DNA of 64,000 nt from Hyphomicrobiales bacterium. GTDB lineage: Bacteria > Pseudomonadota > Alphaproteobacteria > Rhizobiales > Xanthobacteraceae. Below the pieces are notes generated by a model. The model made no database searches. It was not told the origin of the DNA and worked only from the letters and a program-made list of their open reading frames with translations. Positions 36,953 through 45,771 of this stretch are shown here, piece by piece (position 1 is the first letter of the stretch; each line of letters opens with the position of its first letter). The translations under genes and the position numbers were made by a program. The stretch covers positions 1 through 64,000 of the forward strand of contig JAFKKN010000004.1 of NCBI GenBank assembly GCA_017305535.1. Reading direction: 5' to 3'.

Positions 36953-37165
36953 ATGCAAAGACCCCTCCTCTGGGTTACCGGTTCGCTGACTGCTGCGACC
37001 GCGCTGGCGGCCACCTTGCTGATCGTCACCACGACGCGCGGCAATGTCCGTCCGGAGTTTCAGGGATCAGCCGTCATCGGGGCACCGGCTCAGTTCCCAT
37101 CGCACTGTCAGCCCGCACAATGCGATCCGATGAGGTGCGCACCGACATGCCGGACGTCGGATTGA
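36953..37165 (+). CDS. 70-aa small protein with N-terminal membrane segment
   Basis: Residues about 5-26 are hydrophobic (LLWVTGSLTAATALAATLLIV), either a signal or an anchor. The rest has four cysteines near the end (HCQPAQCDPMRCAPTCRTSD) that could form disulfides or bind metal in the periplasm. A weak AAAGG site precedes the ATG. No family recognised. Confidence 0.5.
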   Translation: MQRPLLWVTGSLTAATALAATLLIVTTTRGNVRPEFQGSAVIGAPAQFPSHCQPAQCDPMRCAPTCRTSD

Positions 37166-37327
37166 GCGGTGCCCGACGACGGCACTTTCGCATTCATATC
37201 GAATTTAACGTACTGCCCGACAGCCGCCGTTTACCAAACGTTGACGGTGTCATGAAAAGCCCCTGCGGAGCTGTGAACAACTTACACGTAGTTGCGCTTA
37301 CATTCAGGGGACACAAGGGTTCCGTCC

Positions 37328-38146
37328 ATGCGAACTGAGTGGCGCGCGATCTCCGGCCCTGTCCTGATAACGGCGATTTCGCTCGCCGCGCTCGTCGTCG
37401 ATCAGGCCTATGGCCGTGTCCCCAATCCGGCTCCCCTCCAAATCTGCATTGTGGCTGTCGCCGCCGCGCTCGCCGGCATCGGCTCCGGACTGGTCAGCGC
37501 CGTGATCGCCGTTGCGACCAACGCACTGTTCGTCCGGCATCACGGCCTCGGTACGGCATTCGATGTCGTCGAACTGCTGCGCCTCGGGCTACTCGCGGCA
37601 ACCGCTGCCATCACGGCCGTGGTCACCGGCCTGCTTCGTCAGAAGATGCGCGACGCCATGGTCTGGGAACGCGCCCGCCACGCCACCGCCACACGCCTCG
37701 CATCGGCGCTCGACGAGATCGATATCGGCGTCGTGCTGCTGGACGCGGACACGCGTGCCGAGTTCATCAACCGCGCCTTCCGCAAATACTTCGCGCTGCC
37801 CGACGCCAAGGCCGACAGCAAGCCGCCGTTCATCGCACTGATGTATCACGGCCGCGACGCCGGCTGCTACGAACTGCCCAAGGACGAGCTTGCTCACTTC
37901 ATCTCGGAACGCATCGAGAAAATGCGCACCGGCGATTCAACGCCGATCAACATCAAGCTCGCAGACGGCCAGGTGATGCGCTTCCAGTGCACGGCGCTGC
38001 CTGACGGCGGCCGGATGCTCAGCTATACGCCGATCACCGATCTGATCCGCCGCAACGACGACCCCGCTTTGGCCGACTACTATCGTTCGTTGCGCGGCAA
38101 CGGCGGCGACGTATTCGCGGCGTCGCGCCTGCACGCCGCCGAATAG
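37328..38146 (+). CDS. Membrane-anchored PAS-domain protein, 272 aa
   Basis: The ATG at 37328 gives MRTEWRAISGPVLITAISLAAL. Three to four N-terminal hydrophobic helices (about residues 8-105) resemble a DUF4118-type sensor membrane domain. A cytoplasmic PAS domain follows at about residues 125-250 (LDEIDIGVVLLDADTRAEFINRAFRKYFAL). There is no kinase, HAMP or GGDEF domain after the PAS, so it cannot signal by itself through those routes. It may be a truncated or partner-dependent sensor. Confidence 0.8.
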   Translation: MRTEWRAISGPVLITAISLAALVVDQAYGRVPNPAPLQICIVAVAAALAGIGSGLVSAVIAVATNALFVRHHGLGTAFDVVELLRLGLLAATAAITAVVTGLLRQKMRDAMVWERARHATATRLASALDEIDIGVVLLDADTRAEFINRAFRKYFALPDAKADSKPPFIALMYHGRDAGCYELPKDELAHFISERIEKMRTGDSTPINIKLADGQVMRFQCTALPDGGRMLSYTPITDLIRRNDDPALADYYRSLRGNGGDVFAASRLHAAE

Positions 38147-38361
38147 ACCGTCCCGCATCTGTCATCCGCCCGCAACAATCCGACGCTAGGCTTCGGCCAT
38201 GCTTGATCCGGAGCCCCCCGATACGGATCAATGCTCCCGCGGTCCCGTCAGTTATCCACCTGAGCGGGGCCGCTTTTTTGCGAGACGTCATGACGACCCG
38301 CGACATTCACTGCAATCACTGGTCCATTGCCTGGCTTGCGAAAGCGGGTTAACGACCACCC

Positions 38362-39195
38362 ATGATCCGCTTCACCCTGGTCATCCTGGCGCTCGCGATC
38401 CTGACGCTGGTTCTGCTGCCATTTCAGTTGGTCGCGATCGCTTTCGGCCTGAGCTGGCAGCGGAGGATTCCCCGCCTCTACCATCGCATCCTTTGCGTGC
38501 TGGCCGGCGTCCGCATCCGGCAGGTCGGAAACCGGACTTCGGCACGACCGGTCTTGATCCTCGCCAACCATGCCTCCTGGCTCGATATCTGCATCATCAC
38601 CGCGACGACCCCGGTAGTGTTCGTTGCCAAGAGTGAAGTGGCGCGCTGGCCGCTGTTCGGGACGCTGGCGAAACTGCAACGCACCGTCTTTGTCGACCGC
38701 GACCGGCGGCAGCAGACCGGAGAAGCCACCGCGCAAATCGCCGGCCGCCTGCTCGGCGGCGAGGCCGTGGTGCTGTTCGCCGAGGGCACGTCGAGCGACG
38801 GCATCCGTATCCTTCCATTCAAATCGGCGCTGGTCGGATCGGTGCATCAGGCGCTTGGCACATCGCACGGACATGACTCGATCGCGGTGCAGCCGCTGTC
38901 ATTGGCCTATACCCGGTTCGACGGCCTGCCAGTCGGGCGCGCCTTGCGCGAACGCGTGGCATGGTATGGCGACGCCGACCTTATTCCACATTTCATCCGC
39001 GTGCTGGCTTCTGGCGCTATCGACGTCACGTTGAGTTGGGGCGAGACCATCCCTCTTCGCGCCGAGACCGACCGCAAGCATGTGACCCGCACCGCCGAAG
39101 CGGCGGTGCGACGCATGACTGCCGCCGCGCTGCGCACGCCCTCACCTGTGGTCAGTGTTTCGCCCCAAGGTGAGCTCGCGCCGAAAGCCGTCTGA
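38362..39195 (+). CDS. Lysophospholipid acyltransferase, PlsC family
   Basis: 277 aa. A membrane helix at the N-terminus (residues 3-30) and the acyltransferase motif NHASWLD (His70...Asp75) match the HX4D charge relay. FAEGTSSDG (Glu141) is the glycerol-phosphate-binding block and VPF-like IQPLSLAYTR region follows as IAVQPLSLAYTR. It likely acylates lysophosphatidic acid, or an ornithine-type lipid as OlsA does. There is no OlsB partner nearby, so plsC-like is as far as I would go. Inner membrane. Confidence 0.88.
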   Translation: MIRFTLVILALAILTLVLLPFQLVAIAFGLSWQRRIPRLYHRILCVLAGVRIRQVGNRTSARPVLILANHASWLDICIITATTPVVFVAKSEVARWPLFGTLAKLQRTVFVDRDRRQQTGEATAQIAGRLLGGEAVVLFAEGTSSDGIRILPFKSALVGSVHQALGTSHGHDSIAVQPLSLAYTRFDGLPVGRALRERVAWYGDADLIPHFIRVLASGAIDVTLSWGETIPLRAETDRKHVTRTAEAAVRRMTAAALRTPSPVVSVSPQGELAPKAV

Positions 39196-39310
39196 TCGCG
39201 CCGGTCGTGATGCGCCGGGCAACCATGCCGATGCGCATGTTGCCGCCTCGCCGCAAGGGCGGCAAAATCCGCTTCAGTTCGGCAATCACAAGCGACAGGA
39301 TCGCATCCCC

Positions 39311-40252
39311 ATGCAAATTCGCAATCTCGGTGGCTCAGGCCTGCGTGTCTCCGCTGTCGGGCTCGGCTGCAACAACTTCGGGCAGCGCACCGACCTCGAA
39401 ACCTCGCGCAAGGTGATCCACAAGGCGATTGATCTCGGCGTGACGCTATTCGACACCGCCGACATCTATGCCGGACGCGGCGGCTCCGAAACCGTGCTCG
39501 GCGAAGTGCTCGGCCCGCGCCGCAAGGATATCGTGCTGGCGACCAAATACGCCAAGCCGATGAGCGACGATGTAGCCAGACAGGGCGCGTCACGGCGCTA
39601 CATCATGACGGCGGTGGAAGACAGCCTGCGACGACTGAAGACCGATTACATCGATCTCTACCAGCAGCACGACTATGACGTGCTGACGCCGATCGAGGAA
39701 ACCTTGCGCGCGCTCGACGACCTCGTCCGGCAGGGCAAGGTCCGTTACATCGGCAATTCCAATTTTCCGGCATGGCGCATCGCTGAGGCCGAACTGGTCG
39801 GACGCGCGGCGAATACCGTGCGCTTCGTGTCGTGTCAGGATGAATACAGCCTGTTGGTGCGCGGCATCGAGAAAGACCTGCTCCCTGCCGCGCAACATTA
39901 CAACCTCGGCCTGCTGCCGTTCTTCCCGCTGGCGAGCGGACTATTGACCGGTAAGTACCAGCGTGGCGCGACCGCTCCCGACGACACGCGCTTCGCCAAA
40001 ATGCCGGCGCTGCGCGACCGTTACGTCACGCCGCGCAACGAAGGCATTGTCGAGAAACTTGCGGTCTTCGCCAAGGCACGCGGCCACTCGATGCTTGAAC
40101 TCGCGTTCTCGTGGCTGGCGGCGCGGCCACAAGTCTCCAGTGTCATCGCCGGCGCGACACGCGTCGAGCAAATCGAAGCCAACGTCAAGGCGATCGATTG
40201 GGCGCTGACGCCGGAGGATCTTGCGGAAATCGACCGGATCACGCTGACGTAA
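39311..40252 (+). CDS. Aldo/keto reductase
   Basis: A 313-aa NADPH-dependent oxidoreductase of the (beta/alpha)8 fold. The catalytic tetrad is visible: Asp48 and Tyr53 (FDTADIYAG), Lys79 (LATKY) and His120 (QQHD). It starts MQIRNLGGSGLRVSAVGLGCNNFG, the usual AKR beginning, and ends in the cofactor region VIAGATRVEQIEANVKAIDW. AGGA precedes the ATG. It probably reduces aldehydes or keto groups; the natural substrate is unknown. Convergent with the DUF1501 gene, 12 bp apart. Confidence 0.94.
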   Translation: MQIRNLGGSGLRVSAVGLGCNNFGQRTDLETSRKVIHKAIDLGVTLFDTADIYAGRGGSETVLGEVLGPRRKDIVLATKYAKPMSDDVARQGASRRYIMTAVEDSLRRLKTDYIDLYQQHDYDVLTPIEETLRALDDLVRQGKVRYIGNSNFPAWRIAEAELVGRAANTVRFVSCQDEYSLLVRGIEKDLLPAAQHYNLGLLPFFPLASGLLTGKYQRGATAPDDTRFAKMPALRDRYVTPRNEGIVEKLAVFAKARGHSMLELAFSWLAARPQVSSVIAGATRVEQIEANVKAIDWALTPEDLAEIDRITLT

Positions 40253-40264
40253 TGCACAGCTCAG

Positions 40265-41488
40265 TTATGCCAGCAATCCCTGCATCGGCTTCACCGCCGC
40301 GCTGTCAGGAAACACGCTTCCCGCCAGCACACGTTCGCTGATGCCGAGTTGATCGCGCAGCAAGCCCTTGAGAACCGCGCGCAAGTCGGTCGTCGGCGCG
40401 AGGTCGCGGTTCTGATAGAGGTTCGCGGTCTTCAAGCCCGGCCAGTCAGCAATCACGCGGCCGCCCTTGATGGCGCCGCCGGCCAAAAGCGCCACCGTGC
40501 CTGTGCCGTGATCGGTGCCCTGCGTACCGTTGATGCGCGCGGTGCGGCCGAACTCGGTCGCGACCACGATGGCGGTGTCGCGCCAATGCGCGCCGAGTCC
40601 GGATTCGAACTCCGCGAATGCACCGTCGAGCCCGGAGAGCAGTTGCGCCAGGCGGCCGACCGGCCCGCCCTCATTGGCATGCGTATCCCAGCCGTCGAAA
40701 GCCAAAGCCGCGATGCGTGGGCCATCGTCTTCCGCCATCAGCTTCGCAACACCGCGCGCGGTGAGTTGCATCGCGCCGATGCCGTTCTGCGGCTTGCCCC
40801 GCATGTCGTCGCCGCGCGCGGCGATCCTGTCGAGTTGCAAGCCTTGCGACAACGCTTGCGCCAGCGCCGGATCGCGATGCTTGTAAAGATCGAACAGCCG
40901 CATCGCGGTATCGTCGGCGGCCTGCGGCAAATTCACCGGTGCCCAGCCGACCGTCGGCGCCGCGCCGCGTAATACCAGCGGCGCTGTCGCACCGACCGCA
41001 AGTCCGCTGGTGACCCGCTCACCACGTGGCAACGCGGCCAGCGCGCGATTGAGCCAGCCGGACTGCACGCGCCCCGGGCCTGCGAATCCGCTTTCCAGCA
41101 CGTCCTGTCCGTCGAAATGCGAGCGCTCGCGATACGGCGTCGCCACCGCATGAACCACCGCGGCCTGCTTCTCACGATACATCCGCGCGAACTGCGGCAT
41201 CGACGGATGCAGTACGAAGAACGAATCCAGTTCGATCGCGGCGTGTGGCCCGTCCCGCGTCAACGCGATCGCGCCATGGAGATCGGCGTAGTCGGGATCG
41301 CCCGCCGGCGCGACGGTGGCGAGGCCATCCAGCGCGCCGCGCAGGATGACCACGATCAAGCGCGGATCGCGTCCATCCACGGCGCGGGCGAACTTCGGCA
41401 GATAGGCCCATGCGGCGAACGACGCGCCACCGAGCAACAGTCCGCGACGCGTGACCGCAAGCGACGTTCGGCTTTCACAGCACTCCAT
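40265..41488 (-). CDS. DUF1501 protein, Tat-exported
   Basis: 407 aa from ATG 41488, with GAGGAG 6 bp upstream; an ATG 6 bp earlier overlaps the stop of the DUF1800 gene (ATGA). The N-terminus has a twin-arginine motif, TRRGLLLGGASFAAWAYL, so export folded to the periplasm is likely. The DUF1501 domain fills the rest, with sulfatase-like elements (FDGWDTHANEGG; TEFGRTARINGTQGTDHGTGTVALLAGGAIKGG). These proteins are always paired with DUF1800 and have no proven activity that I know of. Confidence 0.88.
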   Translation of the reverse strand: MECCESRTSLAVTRRGLLLGGASFAAWAYLPKFARAVDGRDPRLIVVILRGALDGLATVAPAGDPDYADLHGAIALTRDGPHAAIELDSFFVLHPSMPQFARMYREKQAAVVHAVATPYRERSHFDGQDVLESGFAGPGRVQSGWLNRALAALPRGERVTSGLAVGATAPLVLRGAAPTVGWAPVNLPQAADDTAMRLFDLYKHRDPALAQALSQGLQLDRIAARGDDMRGKPQNGIGAMQLTARGVAKLMAEDDGPRIAALAFDGWDTHANEGGPVGRLAQLLSGLDGAFAEFESGLGAHWRDTAIVVATEFGRTARINGTQGTDHGTGTVALLAGGAIKGGRVIADWPGLKTANLYQNRDLAPTTDLRAVLKGLLRDQLGISERVLAGSVFPDSAAVKPMQGLLA

Positions 41489-41490
41489 CG

Positions 41491-42993
41491 TCATCTCCTC
41501 TGGAATTCCGGTGACATCAGCAAAAGCGCGAAGGCTTGCTGGCGCGACTCGGCGCGGGCGATGGTCTGACGCGTTTCCGGCGACGCCGCGCCGGCCGCGA
41601 TCAAATCGAGCATCTCGCGCGGATCGCGGTTGTCGCCGATGCGCGACGCCACCTGCGCGGCGATATCGAGACGCAGTTTCATGCCCTCCGGCGCAGCCCA
41701 TGCGGCATTGGTGTCGGCAAAGCCGTTCGGCCCGGCCGGCGCCCATAGCGGCTGGCCGAGCACATTGAGCCCATAAAGATAACGGCCGGGATCTTCCGGG
41801 ATTTGTGCCATCAGGCGGCCGGTCGCGATCAGGAATTCATAGGGCGAACGCATCTTGGCCATTGGCGCACGCCAGGCATCATCCGCGTCCGCCAACGCAT
41901 GCGACACCGCGCGAAGATCACCGTCCGTCTTCGTGAAAACATCGGCGAGGCGCGCTACCAACGCGGGCGGCGGATCGTCGGCGACGAAATGCCGGACCAG
42001 TTTGGTCGCGATGAACTTTGCCGTCGCGGGCCGCCGCGCGATATCGGCGAGTGCAGCCTCGCCCTGCGCTGCATTGTTGTCGGCGTAACTCTTGCCGAGC
42101 AAGACAATCGACCCCGGCTCATGCGCGTTTGCATTGAAAATAAAACTGCCGGGCTCTCCTAACCGCCCCTGCCGACCGGCGTAGGTCCAACCGGTGAGAA
42201 CCTTCGCCAGCGCCGTGACGTCGCCTTGCGTATAACCGCCGCCGACACCGAGCGTGTGCAGTTCCATGATCTCCCGGGCGAGATTCTCGTTGAGCCCGCG
42301 CTTGCTCCGCTGACCCGCGCGCGAATTGGGACCGATCGACTGCTGGTTATCGAGAAAGAACAGCATCGCAGGGTGCTGCTCCACGGCCTTCAACATATCG
42401 GCGAACCGGCCAAGGACATGCGGACGGATCGCTTCGCGTTCGAACGCCCCCGCCCATATGCGAGCCGGCTGTCCCTTGCTGGCGGAAATGCAGAAATGGT
42501 TCGACCAGAACGTCACCAGCCGCTCCAGGAACCCGCATTCGGCCAGACTGGCGCGCTGGATGCGCGCGAGCGCTTCGGCGCGGAAGGTTCGTTCGATCAC
42601 GTTGGGCGCGGGCTTCGGCGGGCGTGAATTGGCCAGCGGTGGCGGAGCCTTGTCGGTCACTGCGCCGGACATTTTCTGTTGCGCGGCCATGTTCGCCGCG
42701 GCGGCGGAATCAGCCTTTGACGCGACCATGACGCTCGCCGGCGGCACGGCCTTGGCCGCCGCTTCCCGCTTCTGCTTCTCCTCGATTTGAAAGGCGAACA
42801 ACTCCGACGCCAGCACGGAGGTCGATTGCAAGGCGGGCGATTCGATCAACGCCGCCGCCGGGCGTTGAAGTTCCGCGAGGACAAAGCCTCTCGGATCGGA
42901 AGCGGCGTTGATAAAGTCGCCGGATGCGCCGCCCCGCGCGCCGAAACCAAACCGATTGAGAGCAATAAGCGCCGCTTGCGGATCGCGAGCCAT
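41491..42993 (-). CDS. DUF1800 protein
   Basis: 500 aa starting MARDPQAALIALNRFGFGARGG, the typical first motif of the family. A variable Ala/Lys-rich stretch (about residues 70-125) precedes the main domain: ERLVTFWSNHFCISASKG, NENLAREIMELHTLGVGGGYTQGDVTALAKVLTGWTY and ATKLVRHFVADDPP. The NHF and EIMELHTLG blocks are diagnostic. Its TGA overlaps the possible ATG of the DUF1501 gene, so the two are co-translated. Role unknown; perhaps a surface or periplasmic enzyme pair. Confidence 0.9.
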   Translation of the reverse strand: MARDPQAALIALNRFGFGARGGASGDFINAASDPRGFVLAELQRPAAALIESPALQSTSVLASELFAFQIEEKQKREAAAKAVPPASVMVASKADSAAAANMAAQQKMSGAVTDKAPPPLANSRPPKPAPNVIERTFRAEALARIQRASLAECGFLERLVTFWSNHFCISASKGQPARIWAGAFEREAIRPHVLGRFADMLKAVEQHPAMLFFLDNQQSIGPNSRAGQRSKRGLNENLAREIMELHTLGVGGGYTQGDVTALAKVLTGWTYAGRQGRLGEPGSFIFNANAHEPGSIVLLGKSYADNNAAQGEAALADIARRPATAKFIATKLVRHFVADDPPPALVARLADVFTKTDGDLRAVSHALADADDAWRAPMAKMRSPYEFLIATGRLMAQIPEDPGRYLYGLNVLGQPLWAPAGPNGFADTNAAWAAPEGMKLRLDIAAQVASRIGDNRDPREMLDLIAAGAASPETRQTIARAESRQQAFALLLMSPEFQRR

Positions 42994-43092
42994 CGGACTA
43001 ACTCTCATATTGCGTGAGGCACTGACACGCCGAATGTCGGTTCGCCGAGATGAACAGGCGATGAAAATATCAAAGATGCGCCGGTCCGTGCG

Positions 43093-43971
43093 ATGACAAA
43101 TCCGTTAGCTGAATCAGTTCCCTCGCCCCGACGTCTCGCCTGCGCGCGCTGCGGGGCGGAGTTCGGCTGCACGCTGTCGACCGACTGCTGGTGCGGCGAG
43201 GAGGCCGCGCGGCTGCCACTGCCGACATCCGGCACCGGTTTCGCCGATTGCCTCTGTCGCGACTGCCTGCGTGCGGTGGCGGTGCTCGCATCGCTGCAAG
43301 ACCATACCATTAACGCGGTGCTGCTCGACATGGACGGAACGCTGCTCGACACTGAGCGCGTCTATCGCACCAGCTTGTGTAACGCGCTGGCCGACCTCGG
43401 CTATGGCGACGGCACCGCCATCGCCCATGCCATGATCGGCATTCCGGCGGCGGAATGCGAGATCATGCTGCGCGAGCACTACGGCACGGGCTTTCGCATC
43501 AACGACGTGCGCGCCGCATACGAGATCCATCGCGACGGCATGCTGCGCGACGGACTGCCGCTGAAGCCCGGCACGCTGGAACTGGTCGCGGCGCTGCGCG
43601 AATTCGATTGCCCCGCCGCCATCGTCACGTCATCGACGCGGCACAATGCCGAGCATCATCTGTCACTCGCCGGCATTCGCAATCACTTCGACACGGTACT
43701 TACTCGCGACGACGTCGCGCGCGGCAAACCCAGCCCAGATCTTTATCTGCTTGCTGCGGAGCAACTCGGATTCGCGCCGACGGTCTGCGTCGCTATCGAG
43801 GATTCACGCCCCGGCATCGAGGCCGCCCACAATGCGGGCACGATTCCGATCATGGTACCCGACATCGTCCCGCCAACCGACGACACCCGCGCCAAATGCG
43901 CGGCCGTGCTGCCGGACCTGCACGCCGTGCTGGCGATGCTGCACGACAAGCGCGTGTTCACGCGCGCCTGA
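43093..43971 (+). CDS. Fusion of a cysteine-rich CWC domain to a HAD-IA phosphatase
   Basis: 292 aa. Residues 15-60 form a CWC zinc-binding domain with eight Cys (CARC at 17-20, C26, CWC at 32-34, C53, C55, C58). From about residue 74 it is a HAD hydrolase: motif I LLDMDGTLLD (nucleophile Asp79, acid/base Asp81), motif II VTSST, Lys in GKPSPDLYLLAAEQLG and motif IV IEDSRPGIEAA. There is no start codon or ribosome site at the HAD boundary, so this is a real fusion reading frame. Likely a small phosphate-ester hydrolase; the CWC role is unknown. Confidence 0.87.
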   Translation: MTNPLAESVPSPRRLACARCGAEFGCTLSTDCWCGEEAARLPLPTSGTGFADCLCRDCLRAVAVLASLQDHTINAVLLDMDGTLLDTERVYRTSLCNALADLGYGDGTAIAHAMIGIPAAECEIMLREHYGTGFRINDVRAAYEIHRDGMLRDGLPLKPGTLELVAALREFDCPAAIVTSSTRHNAEHHLSLAGIRNHFDTVLTRDDVARGKPSPDLYLLAAEQLGFAPTVCVAIEDSRPGIEAAHNAGTIPIMVPDIVPPTDDTRAKCAAVLPDLHAVLAMLHDKRVFTRA

Positions 43972-43980
43972 CGCATTATC

Positions 43981-44679
43981 CTAAACGGCGAATCCCGGCG
44001 ATTTGCGCGCAAGTCCGTCGAACGCATCGAACAGACGCTCGCGCCACGCATGGACGGGATCATCCTCCGCGAGCAGCTTGAATTCGCTGACCACGCGTGC
44101 CCATTGAAAGCAGCCGAACACGATGTAGTCGGCATAGTTCGGCGCGGTGCCGCCGAGATAGAGTTGCGTCTTCAACGTCAACCGCATCGGATCAAGGTTC
44201 TTGCGAAACGCAAGCACGTCCTTTTCGCGACTGGCGGCCGCGTCTTCCAGCCGCATGCCGCCAAGCCGCGCCTCGCGCGTCTTGCGGAAATAGGCAGCAT
44301 CGTCCGGCGCAAGCCGCGTGACGATATCGGCGGCGATCATTGGAAACATGCCGCCGACCACAACAACATCGCCCCACCAGTTGAGCATCCGGGCCATGGC
44401 GCGGCCACCCTCGCCGCCGAACAGCGACGGGCGATCCGAATAGTTGTCTTCCAGATAATTGGCGATGGTCCATGAATCGACCACCGGTTTCTCGCCGTCG
44501 AGCAGCACCGGCACTTTTTCCGAGCCGTGCGGAGCGATGGCGGATTTCTCGGTAAAACGCCAAGGGACGGTCTCAGAGGTCAGGCCCTTGTGCGCCAGCG
44601 CCATTCGCGTCCGCCAGCAGAACGGACTGAACGGCCGCGTCGCGTCGGCGCCAACGAGTTCGAATAATTTGCGAGGCAT
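43981..44679 (-). CDS. Glutathione S-transferase family protein
   Basis: 232 aa starting MPRKLFELVGADATRPFSPFCWRTRMAL at ATG 44679 (GGAAAG upstream); the open frame extends into the upstream repeat without support. EKVPVLLDGEKPVVDSWTIANYLED contains the cis-Pro and the glutathione-binding Asp-Ser. The FCWR pair at the helix-1 start suggests a Ser/Cys-type catalytic site as in beta-etherase-like GSTs. GTAPNYADYIVFGCFQWAR is the C-terminal box. Substrate unknown. Confidence 0.88.
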   Translation of the reverse strand: MPRKLFELVGADATRPFSPFCWRTRMALAHKGLTSETVPWRFTEKSAIAPHGSEKVPVLLDGEKPVVDSWTIANYLEDNYSDRPSLFGGEGGRAMARMLNWWGDVVVVGGMFPMIAADIVTRLAPDDAAYFRKTREARLGGMRLEDAAASREKDVLAFRKNLDPMRLTLKTQLYLGGTAPNYADYIVFGCFQWARVVSEFKLLAEDDPVHAWRERLFDAFDGLARKSPGFAV

Positions 44680-44705
44680 GGTTTGACTTTCCGGCACAAT
44701 GTTCT

Positions 44706-44833
44706 TGCTCCCTCGCCCTGCTCTTGCGGGGAGAGGGTTGGAGTGAGGGGCCATTACGGCCGAGGCGCTCATGGAACGCCCCTCCCCGACATGCTTCGCA
44801 TGCCGACCTCTCCCCGTAAACGGGGAGAGGTGA
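44706..44833. repeat. Palindromic intergenic repeat between two GST genes
   Basis: Two CCTCTCCCC/GGGGAGAGG-type hairpins (about 44706-44738 and 44806-44833) bracket a spacer with GCGCTCATGGAACGCC and a CATGCTTCGCATG hairpin. Such CTCTCCCCG elements are dispersed in this family's genomes. Confidence 0.6.
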
Positions 44834-44844
44834 CGCAATTATCT

Positions 44845-45555
44845 TCAACCCTTCACCACGCTCGCGGTCTGGCCGAACAGCAGCTTGCGCTCCTCCTCGG
44901 TGCGGATCGCCGGCTGGCCGAAATTCGGATTGATCTCCTTCGCCTTGGCATAAGCGCGTTGCGTCGCGGGGCGCGCAGCGATCGTTTCCAGCCAACGCTT
45001 GAGGTGCGGGAAGTCGTCGATATTCTGGCCCTGGTTGGCATAGGGCACGACCCACGGATAGCTCGCCATATCGGCGATCGAATAATCACCGGCGATGAAC
45101 TCGCGGTCCGCGAGTCGCTTGTTCAGCACGCCGTAGAGCCGGTTGGTCTCATTGACGTAGCGGTCGATCGCATAGGGAATCTTCTCCGGCGCGTAGTTGC
45201 GGAAATGATGGTTTTGTCCGGCCATCGGGCCGAGGCCGCCCATCTGCCAGAACAGCCATTGCAGTGCATCGAAACGACCATGCACATCTGTCGACAGGAA
45301 TTGTCCGGTCTTCTCGGCGAGATAGAGCAGGATCGCACCGGATTCGAAGATCGAGATCGGCTTGCCGCCGCCCTTGGGCTCATGATCGACAATCGCGGGC
45401 ATGCGGTTGTTCGGCGCGATGGCGAGGAAGTCCGGCTTGAACTGGTCGCCTTTGCCGATATTGACCGGAAAGATGGTGTAGGGCAGCCCGGCCTCTTCGA
45501 GGAAGATCGTGATCTTGTGGCCGTTCGGCGTGGTCCAAGAATGCAGATCGATCAT
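44845..45555 (-). CDS. Glutathione S-transferase, YfcG/Ure2p-like
   Basis: 236 aa from ATG 45555 (MIDLHSWTTPNGHKITIFLEE). The TPNG motif, with Thr/Asn at the glutathione sulfur instead of Tyr/Ser, is typical of the nu-class YfcG family, which shows disulfide reductase activity. PNNRMPAIVDHE, ISIFESGAILLYLAEKTG and the SIADMASYPWV box are all present. It likely acts in the cytoplasm on glutathione-dependent redox chemistry. A striking 26-bp palindrome lies 41-66 bp upstream. Confidence 0.93.
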   Translation of the reverse strand: MIDLHSWTTPNGHKITIFLEEAGLPYTIFPVNIGKGDQFKPDFLAIAPNNRMPAIVDHEPKGGGKPISIFESGAILLYLAEKTGQFLSTDVHGRFDALQWLFWQMGGLGPMAGQNHHFRNYAPEKIPYAIDRYVNETNRLYGVLNKRLADREFIAGDYSIADMASYPWVVPYANQGQNIDDFPHLKRWLETIAARPATQRAYAKAKEINPNFGQPAIRTEEERKLLFGQTASVVKG

Positions 45556-45595
45556 GTTGCGTGCCTCATTCCGCGGAGCTTTCATCACGCTCCGC

Positions 45596-45621
45596 CATAT
45601 TCATGCATTTGCATGAATATG
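45596..45621. promoter_or_regulatory. Perfect 26-bp palindrome upstream of the YfcG-like gene
   Basis: Half-sites CATATTCATGCA (45596-45607) and TGCATGAATATG (45610-45621) flank TT. Placed 41-66 bp before the GST start on the minus strand, and about 150 bp before the membrane protein gene on the plus strand. It looks like a dimeric repressor or activator site; no regulator gene is adjacent. Confidence 0.7.
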
Positions 45622-45771
45622 GGCCCATCGCCGCGCCGAAGTCAACGACAGACTGTACGCCTGCCGAGCGCGGCCGGCGCGATTGCATCCGCACGCCTCT
45701 CATGCTGAACCTCCGCTTCAACGAAGGCGACACAACCACCGCACCACTATCGCGGATGCCGGAGACGATGC

